Positions 37,071-44,449 of a stretch of 64,000 nucleotides of DNA are shown here, in pieces. Location of the stretch: NCBI GenBank assembly GCA_947493165.1, contig CANLPY010000001.1:1836501-1900500 (forward strand), written 5' to 3'. The stretch's first letter is position 1, and every line of letters starts with the position of its first letter. The position numbers and the translations under genes are program-made. This stretch comes from an uncultured Erythrobacter sp. (GTDB lineage Bacteria > Pseudomonadota > Alphaproteobacteria > Sphingomonadales > Sphingomonadaceae). The notes under the pieces were generated by a model, which worked only from the letters and a program-made list of their open reading frames with translations, was not told the DNA's origin and ran no database searches.

Positions 37071-38186
37071 ATGACAACTGCCTGGACTGCACACAGCATC
37101 CATGAGATCGCAAATTCGCGAGTTTTGCGTGTCCCCGTTATCAATGGGGCGGATCGCAGCATGCTCGATGCCGATCGCGTTTACTGGGATATGTGGCCGA
37201 TCCAAAATCGCGATGGTTTCGTCGCTTTAATCCACGGACGCGAACTGTGGATGGCTTTGTCCGCACCTGATCGCGGTGACCCAAGCCTGCGCCATTTCGA
37301 AGCCAAAATTCGCCTGATAGAGCGTAAGTCGGGGAAGTGGTTCGATCTTGGAGATGTCCTACCTGAATTCACTGTAGACTATGAACGCGAATGGGCCGGT
37401 TCCGCTGTTACCGATGGTGAGGGCATCACTCTTTTCTTCACAGCGGCCGGCACAAATCAGCGTCCAGGTGGCTATCAACAGCGCCTTGTAGAATCCCATG
37501 CAATTATAGGACCTGAGGGGCTGCCGAATGCCTGGTCAGCGCCGCACCTGTCGATACAAAAGCCCTCTCCCGGCTACATGCTGGCGAATGCACATGAAGG
37601 GGAAGCAGGCAAGATCAAGGCGTTCCGCGATCCGGCCTATTTCCGCGATCCTGCCGATGATCGGGACTATCTGATTTTCACCGCGTCGCTTGCCGACACC
37701 AAGGGCGATTACAATGGAGCAGTCGGCATCGCTCGGCGTGACGGCGATGAGTGGGAGTTGTTGCCGCCGCTGATCCATGCCGATGGTGTCAACAATGAGC
37801 TTGAACGGGCGCACGTCGTATACCACCAAGGGTCATACTACGCATTTTGGGCAACTCAGCGTTCAACCTTCGCGCCTGGCCTAAACCATGCACCAAATGG
37901 CCTGTATGGCATGGTTTCCGACAGCTTGTTTGGTGCGTATCGTCCACTTAACGGATCAGGACTGGTGCTCGCAAACCCGGACGAGGAGCCCCTCCAGAGC
38001 TATAGTTGGTTTGTCTCGCGTGAGCTTCTGGTTTCAAGCTTTGTCGATTTTTACGGGCTGAACGGCAAACCTCTGCCTGACGATGCTGACAAAGCAAACC
38101 GGCTGTTTGGCGGCGTACCTGCTCCGCTCTTGAAACTTACCATTGATGGCGATCGCTGCGAACTTGCGGAATCGGTGGAAGCATGA
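37071..38186 (+). CDS. Glycoside hydrolase family 68 sucrase, cytoplasmic
   Basis: 371 residues. GH68 catalytic set: nucleophile Asp40 in YWDMWPIQ, EWAGSA (about 131), transition-state Asp187 in FRDPAYF, and acid/base Glu245 in NELERAHVV. GH68 enzymes are levansucrases, inulosucrases or beta-fructofuranosidases and are usually secreted. This one has no signal peptide and is short, so it should split imported sucrose inside the cell to glucose and fructose. Its stop overlaps the fructokinase start by 4 bases (ATGA). Confidence 0.88.
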   Translation: MTTAWTAHSIHEIANSRVLRVPVINGADRSMLDADRVYWDMWPIQNRDGFVALIHGRELWMALSAPDRGDPSLRHFEAKIRLIERKSGKWFDLGDVLPEFTVDYEREWAGSAVTDGEGITLFFTAAGTNQRPGGYQQRLVESHAIIGPEGLPNAWSAPHLSIQKPSPGYMLANAHEGEAGKIKAFRDPAYFRDPADDRDYLIFTASLADTKGDYNGAVGIARRDGDEWELLPPLIHADGVNNELERAHVVYHQGSYYAFWATQRSTFAPGLNHAPNGLYGMVSDSLFGAYRPLNGSGLVLANPDEEPLQSYSWFVSRELLVSSFVDFYGLNGKPLPDDADKANRLFGGVPAPLLKLTIDGDRCELAESVEA

Positions 38187-39058
38187 GCGCAGCCGGCCAA
38201 CCGCTAATAGGTGGTATCGAAGCTGGCGGAACCAAGTTCGTGCTTGCTGTCGGACACTCACCGACTGAGATCATCGCGAGGCATGAAATTCCCACCCTTG
38301 ACCCTGCGACAACGCTGAAAAATGTCGGCGATTGGTTTGAGGGTCAGGGTTCGATCAGCACGCTGGGGATTGCCAGTTTTGGCCCGGTTGAACTCGACCG
38401 TTCGTCGGCTCTCTGGGGCCACATTACCAACACTCCCAAACCGGGATGGGCGAACTGCGACTTGGCCGGGTACTTTGCCAAACGATTTGCAGTGCCGATC
38501 GGTTTCGACACCGACGTGAATGGAGCCGCACTTGCTGAATACGAGCATGGTGCAGGCAGGGCAGCCAGATCACTGGCATACATTACCGTGGGCACCGGTA
38601 TCGGGGGCGGTTTGGTGTTTCGCGGAAAGCCAGCTCATGGGGCCGCACATGCAGAAATGGGCCATATATTCCCGCGCCTCCATGCAAATGATCAAGAATT
38701 CAAAGGAATATGTCCGCACCACGGCGATTGCTTAGAAGGGTTGGCGAGCGGCCCTGCCATCATGGCCCGTTGGGGAGCGTCTCTGTCCGAGCTACCCGCA
38801 GATCACATTGCACATGAAATCATCGCCGATTATCTGGCTCAACTAGCCCACTCTCTGATCGCCATAACCGCGGCCGAGATCATCGTTTTTGGCGGCGGAG
38901 TTATGAGTACAGACGGCTTGCTTGAACGTGTCAGCGAGAGGACATCGGAATTGGGCGCACGATATTTCCCAGGCGGGACAGGGCACAAGATCCTCGCGCC
39001 GGGCCTGGGCCACAATGCTGGTCTAGCAGGAGCGCTAATGCTCGCGCCCTCAGTCTGA
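38183..39058 (+). CDS. ROK family fructokinase
   Basis: 291 residues. ATP motif GGIEAGGTKFVLAVG at the start, catalytic Asp in FDTDVNGAALAE, ROK signature YITVGTGIGGGLV and the zinc motif HAEMGHIF...CPHHGDCLEGLAS. It phosphorylates the fructose released by the preceding GH68 sucrase, feeding glycolysis or the Entner-Doudoroff route. Last gene of the receptor - sucrase - kinase operon. Confidence 0.9.
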   Translation: MSAAGQPLIGGIEAGGTKFVLAVGHSPTEIIARHEIPTLDPATTLKNVGDWFEGQGSISTLGIASFGPVELDRSSALWGHITNTPKPGWANCDLAGYFAKRFAVPIGFDTDVNGAALAEYEHGAGRAARSLAYITVGTGIGGGLVFRGKPAHGAAHAEMGHIFPRLHANDQEFKGICPHHGDCLEGLASGPAIMARWGASLSELPADHIAHEIIADYLAQLAHSLIAITAAEIIVFGGGVMSTDGLLERVSERTSELGARYFPGGTGHKILAPGLGHNAGLAGALMLAPSV

Positions 39059-39069
39059 CGACTGATTTT

Positions 39070-40461
39070 CTAGAGTGAAAACGGAATCCGCAAAACAGCA
39101 CGCAGGTCAGTCGCATCGTCGGTTAGCCCAGCTTCGATGCCGAAATTGACGCTGGTCTTGCGATCAATCTTGTAAGTCGTCCCGAACAGGAAGCGGCCAA
39201 CCTGTAAGTCGCGCGACCTCTGTGTTACAGGCTCGGCGTCTTCGGCAAGAGCACGCGTGGTCGTTTCGGTCCCGAAGCCCCAAGAGTGCGCGTAGCCGAA
39301 ATTGAGCGATAGGCGCGGATTAAGCGCAAGGCCCACTCCGGCGCTGAACGAAACGGCATCGCCGGGATCAACCCGTTCGATCCGCACTGGCGGAATGGTC
39401 GCGTCGACATTGCTCGCAAAGTTCTTGGTATAGCTGAGGCTTCCGAACAGCACGCCGGGATCGCTCGGCAAAATGGCCGTTACGCCTGACGTCACGCCCC
39501 AAAAGCCAGAGCCGGTGGAGGCTTCCTGCGCCTCGCCAAACTGGTTGCGGGTGACCTCAAACGGACCCGTTCCGGTTGGGACAGTCACTTGCAAATTACC
39601 GATGATGTAAGGACCAAACCCACGAGGCGCGTGCAATTGCTTGCGCACTGACAGCTCGACGTCACCGACACCGAAGCCATTGGCACTGTTATCAATTTCT
39701 CGCGTTTCACCATTCTCGTTCGGCCCAGCAACCGGCGTCAAGACCGACGTATCCCAGCGCGCGATGAAAGGCACATCGACGCCAACTTCGATGTCGTCAG
39801 TCAGGCCGTATTGCAGCCCGACTTTCTGCGTGAAAACGTCCTGACGGCTTTCATTGATGTCGAACGTTCCGATCAGCACGGATTCGACTACCTCAACCCC
39901 GCGGAACAGCGCGCGATTGCGGTCTGCGCGGGCATAGCTCCACTCGACATCGCCGCTCAACTTGCCGCGCTTCGTGATCGCACTTCCCTGGCGGCCAAGT
40001 GAAGCAATTTCAGGCTGACGGTTGGCATCTTCCGGAGCGACGCCAACGGCGCCTTGCGGCGGCGCAGCGGCCTCTTGACGCGAAGATGCCAACGCGACCT
40101 GCTGTGGCTGTCGGCTTGGCGATTGCGCCGCGGCCGAAGCGCGCCGCACCGGCGCTTCACCAAGAACCGACGCCAAACGCGCATCCATCGCATCCAATTG
40201 GGCCTGCTGTGACTGCAAAGCGCGGATTTGCTTGTCGAGCGAAGCGCGTTGAGCGGCGATTTCCGCCCGCATTTCTGCCAATTCAGAGCGGTGCATCGCG
40301 GTCGAGTTCGCTTGATCACGAGTAGACTGATCAATTGGCTGGACCACGGGGCGAGAGATCGTCTCGACCGGTTGTTGGGCACTGTCCTGCGCAGACGCAG
40401 AGAATGGCGCTGCCAAAACAGCAGCCGCGAAAAGAGCGAGGCTCGAAAATGCGTTACGCAT
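39070..40461 (-). CDS. FapF-like outer-membrane protein: coiled coil plus beta-barrel
   Basis: 463 residues. Signal peptide (LALFAAAVLAAPFSASAQ), then a coiled coil about 55-105 (SELAEMRAEIAAQRASLDK, RALQSQQAQLDAMDARL), a Pro/Gln/Ala-rich linker, and from about 160 a beta-rich domain of alternating pattern (GLQYGLTDDIEVGVDVPFI, GFGPYIIGNLQVTVPTG) ending in LRIPFSL. This order, periplasmic coiled coil then barrel, is that of FapF, the trimeric pore that secretes amyloid subunits in Pseudomonas. It is the last gene of a cluster that also has a C39 peptidase, as fap clusters do. Family match inferred, not searched. Confidence 0.65.
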   Translation of the reverse strand: MRNAFSSLALFAAAVLAAPFSASAQDSAQQPVETISRPVVQPIDQSTRDQANSTAMHRSELAEMRAEIAAQRASLDKQIRALQSQQAQLDAMDARLASVLGEAPVRRASAAAQSPSRQPQQVALASSRQEAAAPPQGAVGVAPEDANRQPEIASLGRQGSAITKRGKLSGDVEWSYARADRNRALFRGVEVVESVLIGTFDINESRQDVFTQKVGLQYGLTDDIEVGVDVPFIARWDTSVLTPVAGPNENGETREIDNSANGFGVGDVELSVRKQLHAPRGFGPYIIGNLQVTVPTGTGPFEVTRNQFGEAQEASTGSGFWGVTSGVTAILPSDPGVLFGSLSYTKNFASNVDATIPPVRIERVDPGDAVSFSAGVGLALNPRLSLNFGYAHSWGFGTETTTRALAEDAEPVTQRSRDLQVGRFLFGTTYKIDRKTSVNFGIEAGLTDDATDLRAVLRIPFSL

Positions 40462-40489
40462 TATGGTGTACCACCCGTCCGGTGTTCAG

Positions 40490-40996
40490 TTAGAAACTGA
40501 AGCTTGCTGAATCCTGTGCAAGCGTACCGAGGGTCGGCATCAACGAACCGATGGATCCCACCGCCATGCGCGACAGATCGAGATCAATCGTCGTGACGGT
40601 AGAAATCATTCGATCATCTGCGGTGTTGGTAATGATGCTGCCCGTAGCTCGGCCCATGAGGTGAGAAACCTCCGTTCCGGGAACCGTTATGGTTACATGG
40701 CTACTCGTATCATCGCCATCTGTGCGAACCGATACCCCTTGAGACACTTGCTCAATCGAGACAACAGGTCCGCCTTCTGCCAGCACATAGGTGGAGCGCA
40801 ATACAAGCTCTCCATCAATGCTGGTTTCCTGCTGGATGGCCAGGTCAATATCAATGCCACCAGGAAGGACGAAGCCACCGCGTTCGTCCGCCAATGCAGC
40901 CTCGTCCATCGCCGCGACATCGCCGAATGGCGATTGCGCAGCAGCCGGAACAGCCACAAAAGCAAACAAAGCAATGATGAAACGAATAAATCGCAC
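40490..40996 (-). CDS. Small exported protein with a double-glycine motif next to the C39 peptidase
   Basis: 168 residues from a GTG at 40996, two bases after the C39 peptidase stop and preceded by GGGGA; a frame extending to 41098 would overlap that gene. Signal peptide FIRFIIALFAFVAVPAAAQ. About 20 residues into the mature chain comes MDEAALADERGGFVLPGG: an acidic/hydrophobic leader ending in GG, the type of site cleaved by C39 peptidases. The rest is beta-rich, low in cysteine (none) and rich in Thr/Ser/Asp. It could be a minor fibre or FapE-like component. No family recognised. Confidence 0.55.
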   Translation of the reverse strand: MRFIRFIIALFAFVAVPAAAQSPFGDVAAMDEAALADERGGFVLPGGIDIDLAIQQETSIDGELVLRSTYVLAEGGPVVSIEQVSQGVSVRTDGDDTSSHVTITVPGTEVSHLMGRATGSIITNTADDRMISTVTTIDLDLSRMAVGSIGSLMPTLGTLAQDSASFSF

Positions 40997-40998
40997 CG

Positions 40999-41715
40999 TC
41001 AAAATTCCCCGTAGCCCGGCGCAGTCAGCGTGAGAACTTGCTGACTTACCGGCTGAAACATGCCCTGGTCCGGTCCAAATGCTGGAACGCGGCCCCATTG
41101 CGCGTCCGCATTAAACGCAAGATGGTTAATTTTTGCCCCATCCGTCACGACGAAATAGACGCCGTTCCAGGTTTCTTCGAATTCCTCGCGGTCCATCCGG
41201 CGCAGTCCCAGCGATGGATCGCCGACCAGGACGAAGCCATTCTCGATGCCCTTGACCACCACGAAATGGCGGTATCCGTCAGGCGCGATCAGCGCGATGC
41301 CCGGCGTTTCACCCTGCACCACCTGATCCAGCGTAACCTGATAGCCATTGGCTTCGATCCCGCGCGCAGCGAGATAGCGCTTCATGTCGAGCAAAGAGAA
41401 ACCAAGACGCTGGATCGAATCCTTGTCCCCGTCTTCCCACATGCCCTTGAAGACGTCGGTTTCACCCTTGGTCTGGCCGTAGTGGTAGGTGAGCAAGGTG
41501 GCGAGCGCAGCTGAACCGCAGCTAAAGTCATACTGCTGGCGCACGACGGTGTCGTAACGCGTTTCGACCATACTGCGCGGCGCCATATTCAGCGCCACTC
41601 CGCCGCCATGCGTCGCGAGCTGAAAACGATTGTCTTCAAGCGGCACGGCTGCACAGCTTGGCAAGAGCAATGCTCCAGCCAGGGCGGGAAGTATGGTCGA
41701 AAGGCGCTTCATCAC
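40999..41715 (-). CDS. C39 family cysteine peptidase, FapD-like
   Basis: 238 residues. An N-terminal signal with a possible lipobox (LLPSC) puts it in the periplasm. The C39 triad is visible: Cys in QQYDFSCGSAALATLLTYHY, His in YRHFVVVKG, Asp in VGDPSLGLR. Stand-alone exported C39 peptidases of this form are FapD of the Fap amyloid system; other C39 domains are fused to ABC exporters and cut double-glycine leaders. It lies between small exported proteins that are its likely substrates: 2 bases from the next gene and 3 from the previous. Confidence 0.8.
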   Translation of the reverse strand: MMKRLSTILPALAGALLLPSCAAVPLEDNRFQLATHGGGVALNMAPRSMVETRYDTVVRQQYDFSCGSAALATLLTYHYGQTKGETDVFKGMWEDGDKDSIQRLGFSLLDMKRYLAARGIEANGYQVTLDQVVQGETPGIALIAPDGYRHFVVVKGIENGFVLVGDPSLGLRRMDREEFEETWNGVYFVVTDGAKINHLAFNADAQWGRVPAFGPDQGMFQPVSQQVLTLTAPGYGEF

Positions 41716-41718
41716 GAT

Positions 41719-42087
41719 TTACTGACGAGGAAGCTCGATATTGACCTGGATCGAAGCGTTGATCGCGACATTGTTGCCGGTGTTGGCATTGAGGATCGTG
41801 AGACCATTCATGTCACGAAACGCATTGTCGCGAATAGAGATCGTGCCCGTTTGCGAACCGTCGCCAACGCTGTTGCCTTCGACCGAATTCTTTTGGTCAG
41901 CATTGTTGAGCTGGCTGATGTCTTCACGCCCGGCAATCTTGGCCAGTTTTTCTTCGGCAATCGGCGCAGCTTCGGCAAAAACGGCCTTCTTGGCAGGCTG
42001 AGCGTCTTCAGCCATTGCCGGCGAAGCGACCGCGACCACGGCCAAGGCGCCAATGCGAGCCAAACCTGCAAATTTGCTAGTATACAT
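41719..42087 (-). CDS. Small exported protein, possible amyloid subunit A
   Basis: 122 residues. Signal peptide ARIGALAVVAVASPAMAE, a leader-like segment IAEEKLAKIAGRED (about 43-56), then an Asn/Gly/Ser-rich stretch with alternating hydrophobic residues: NSVEGNSVGDGSQTGTISIRD and LNANTGNNVAINASIQVNI at the end. The final part shares the pattern NxNTGxxxxxxNASxxI with the neighbour at 42152-42643. Asn/Gln/Gly-rich short strands and small size fit a Fap- or curlin-like fibre subunit. No cysteine. Function inferred from context. Confidence 0.6.
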   Translation of the reverse strand: MYTSKFAGLARIGALAVVAVASPAMAEDAQPAKKAVFAEAAPIAEEKLAKIAGREDISQLNNADQKNSVEGNSVGDGSQTGTISIRDNAFRDMNGLTILNANTGNNVAINASIQVNIELPRQ

Positions 42088-42151
42088 TGTTGGTACTCCC
42101 GGTTCGAGCAGCTCGCCTTCCCGACGGAGGCGAGGCCTGCTCGATTGAACC

Positions 42152-42643
42152 TTAGTTGCCGCCGAAGCCGTCGCCCGAAACGGCGATGGTTACGCTGGCA
42201 TTTTGGGAGGCACCGATACCGGTGTTCTGGTTCAACGCGTTGTTACCCGCATAATTGCGGAAGGCGTGACCCGAGTTGTTGAGGCGATTGACGATGCGCG
42301 CTGTGTCCGTGATGTCGTCATAGTCAACATCGACACCGGTCACCACGTTGGAGAGAGCCGTCTCTGCGACGATTGCGCTGTTGTTGAAGACGTATGCTTT
42401 GTTTGACCCAACACCCTGAGCGATATTGTCAGAGTTATCATCGAAGCTGTCTTCGATGACGTAATCACGGTTGTCGTCGAAGCTGTCGTTGATCTCGTAA
42501 TCGCGATTATCGTCGAAGCTGTCTTCCACAACCACGGAATCACCCTCTGGCGAGGCGGCATTGCCGTTACCGTTACCGTTGTTCGCTTGCGCGGCGCTTG
42601 TCATGGCGAGAGCTGCGACTGCAGCGATAGTTGTTGTCTTCAC
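42152..42643 (-). CDS. Small exported repeat protein, possible amyloid subunit B
   Basis: 163 residues. The start is the GTG at 42643, fixed by AGGAG at 42651-42655; an ATG at 42673 lies before that site. Signal peptide TIAAVAALAMTSAAQA, then NGNGNGN, three tandem 12-residue acidic repeats (DSFDDNRDYEIN, DSFDDNRDYVIE, DSFDDNSDN), and a C-terminal half with VFNNSAIVAETALSNVV and NNALNQNTGIGASQNASVTI. The acidic repeats could bind calcium; the C-terminus resembles amyloid repeat segments and shares a motif with the next gene. First gene of the Fap-like cluster proper. Confidence 0.65.
   Translation of the reverse strand: MKTTTIAAVAALAMTSAAQANNGNGNGNAASPEGDSVVVEDSFDDNRDYEINDSFDDNRDYVIEDSFDDNSDNIAQGVGSNKAYVFNNSAIVAETALSNVVTGVDVDYDDITDTARIVNRLNNSGHAFRNYAGNNALNQNTGIGASQNASVTIAVSGDGFGGN
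42425..42523 (-). repeat. Three tandem 36-base coding repeats
   Basis: Units at 42523-42488, 42487-42452 and the shorter 42451-42425 encode DSFDDNRDYEIN, DSFDDNRDYVIE and DSFDDNSDN. They are in frame, so copy-number change would lengthen or shorten the acidic segment without breaking the protein. Confidence 0.85.
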
Positions 42644-42673
42644 GTGTAGTCTCCTAAAGGATCGTGAGCACAC

Positions 42674-42973
42674 CCGTGCCCCTTGCTAGAGATTCTTACA
42701 GAGCCAGGTGATTACGAATGGAAAACCAGCATGGTTAAGAAGACCTGAAATTTAGGGGTATCATAAAGCAAGTTCAGCAAAGACTTTCCGCCTCCGCCCC
42801 CATAATCAGTCATGAAACGATGGCTTGAACTGAGCTGTTTGCGGAATGTCCGCTCTCGGTTTTGCGTCATGAAAGTCGTCGGTCTGCTTACGATCCCTAC
42901 CCCATTAGGCGTGTGCCGCTAGGTAGTGCATTTTCTCTGACAATGCCTGATACTCTCACAAAGACGATCAGCT
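42674..42973. other. 300-base gap before the Fap-like cluster
   Basis: No gene seen. The stretch is more A/T-rich than the flanks and probably holds the promoter of the Fap-like genes. I could not pick out a convincing operator or -35/-10 pair. Confidence 0.4.
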
Positions 42974-43837
42974 CTACTGGGCTACCATTTCTACCGTAAT
43001 ATTATCCTGATATCTTCCTGCAAAAGCACCTGCCACATTACCGATTTGGATATCCAGGCGGTACTGTGATCCATCTAGGGTAGGTGCAGGGCGACGACGT
43101 ATTGTTTCGCCGGAAGAAAGCAACAAAGGCGATCCGTCAAAGGTTGCAGAATATGAAATGCGATGCGCTTCATCTTCAAGTGAAACCATTGCCCCATCGT
43201 TTTCAGATTCGATTGTGAAGTCGACGTCCGTGTTCGCCTGTGCTCCGAATAGAATGTAGGCCGTCTCGCCTGTTTCGAGCTCTCCGAAATCAACAAATGC
43301 AAAGGTGCGATCCGCGTTTAGGGCGCCGGATGTCCCTGCGATGGAAAGAGCTGTGTCAGCTACGACCTGCAAAGCAACAGGCAGATCCGTTTCCTCGGCT
43401 AACGTGGCACCTGCCCCATCCAACAAGCGAATGTCGAGCAGCAAATCGCACCGGCCAGGTTCTGCATAGGCTCTGTTCTCCGGCCGCCAACGCAACATCA
43501 TGGTTTGCTCGTCATTGGCTGAGATGGAGATTGGCATGACATATCGACTGCCCTCTCGGCGCAGCTCATTGCTATTTAGCCGAGCGCGGATGGTCTCGCC
43601 GCATTGCCATTCAAATTCGACGGCATCGGTTGGAACAATTTCCAGTTCAGCAAAAAATGCCTCATTTTCAGGTGCTGCGATCCGGATCATCATAACTTCG
43701 CCTTCCGGCAATTGCTGAAACGGTTGAAAGACAGTCGCAACTGGACGTTCCACGTCCAACGCTGGCTGGCTGACGGCGGCGGTCGATGACACCAATGCTA
43801 AACCGGAAAATGCTCCAAGCACTAGAGATTGCCTCAC
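42974..43837 (-). CDS. Csu-type pilin-like (spore coat U domain) protein
   Basis: 287 residues. Signal peptide (LVLGAFSGLALVSSTAAVSQ). The C-terminal half has the SCPU pattern: FVDFGELETGETAYILFGAQ, FTIESENDGAMVSLE, RISYSATFDGSPL and the closing strand AGRYQDNITVEMVA. Such proteins are subunits or tip adhesins of archaic (Csu) chaperone-usher pili. Its ATG overlaps the stop of the upstream usher fragment by 4 bases, the normal order in csu operons (usher then tip). No intact chaperone or usher is in the window, so it may be an orphan. Confidence 0.6.
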   Translation of the reverse strand: MRQSLVLGAFSGLALVSSTAAVSQPALDVERPVATVFQPFQQLPEGEVMMIRIAAPENEAFFAELEIVPTDAVEFEWQCGETIRARLNSNELRREGSRYVMPISISANDEQTMMLRWRPENRAYAEPGRCDLLLDIRLLDGAGATLAEETDLPVALQVVADTALSIAGTSGALNADRTFAFVDFGELETGETAYILFGAQANTDVDFTIESENDGAMVSLEDEAHRISYSATFDGSPLLLSSGETIRRRPAPTLDGSQYRLDIQIGNVAGAFAGRYQDNITVEMVAQ

Positions 43838-44120
43838 CTCATCACCTCCATCGTGACGGCACCTCTTTGAACGATACCGGTTTCATCGTCTGAAATTATG
43901 AAAGTCGCGGATACATCCGCTAGCCCATCAAGTTGCATGACATACGTCCCAGGAGCGAGGCCTTCGGCGACCAATCGACCAGTGCGATTGGTAAAAAACC
44001 GGCTGACTTCCTTCCCATTGGACTTATCGAAAATTCGTCCAGTGGCTAAGCTGACTTGCTCTCCATCTGGTAGCACGAGGCGCATGAGAACCGTCGGCGA
44101 AAGCCTTGGCATTCTCGGGG
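43834..44120 (-). pseudogene. 3' remnant of a Csu-type usher gene
   Basis: The last 80 or so codons read LMRLVLPDGEQVSLATGRIF, then SRFFTNRTGRLVAEGLAPGTYVMQL. FTNR.GR..AEGL.PGTY is the conserved end of archaic ushers (CsuD-like outer-membrane pores for pili). Nothing of the barrel or plug remains upstream; the frame passes at about 44.07-44.13 kb into unrelated sequence that is the start of another gene. The fragment can only be translated as a short non-functional peptide. Confidence 0.6.
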
Positions 44121-44299
44121 GGATCAAGCCGTGCGACGATTGTCTTTGAAACGCCTTGAAATAGTGACGCACAACACTCAATTGTGATATCTGGATGAGC
44201 AATTTCATTCGCTTCTGCTTCATCGATATGCTTGATATAGTAGCGAAATTCGCTATTTTCTTCACTGTGTCGCTCGATCAGTTCGCGAAGCGTCTGCAT
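44105..44299 (-). pseudogene. 5' remnant of an abortive-infection-like gene
   Basis: From an ATG at 44299 with AGGGGG upstream, the frame reads MQTLRELIERHSEENSEF, then IAHPDITIECCASLFQGVSKTIVARLD. HPDITIE.C.SL..G..KTI resembles the start of the Abi_C type of abortive infection proteins. After about 65 codons it runs into the usher remnant in another frame. The left edge given is approximate. Two gene pieces joined back to back mark a deletion or insertion scar. Confidence 0.45.
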
Positions 44300-44394
44300 G
44301 CTGAATGCCCCCTAGAGACAGAGGTGGAGGACGCAAATCGTTCCTGATTTATCTTGACAATCGCCGCTCCCATGGTCATACAGATCTCAATATG

Positions 44395-44438
44395 ACCGGC
44401 ACCGCTGCACAGCAATGTGTACGTGCCGGTTTTCTTTT
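44395..44438 (+). terminator. Hairpin with T-run, possible terminator
   Basis: ACCGGCAC (44395-44402) pairs perfectly with GTGCCGGT (44423-44430) across a 20-base loop, followed by TTTTCTTTT on the plus strand. It lies just past the 3' end of the Abi_2 gene, which is on the other strand; read leftwards it lacks a T-run. Confidence 0.4.
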
Positions 44439-44449
44439 GTGGCGTGCGT

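Noticed and set aside
40997..41098. Longer start for the 168-residue exported protein
   Set aside because: It would overlap the C39 gene by about 100 bases and place the signal peptide inside the chain; the GTG at 40996 is better.
42425..42523. Possible CRISPR array
   Set aside because: The repeats are contiguous, in frame within a coding sequence and have no spacers.
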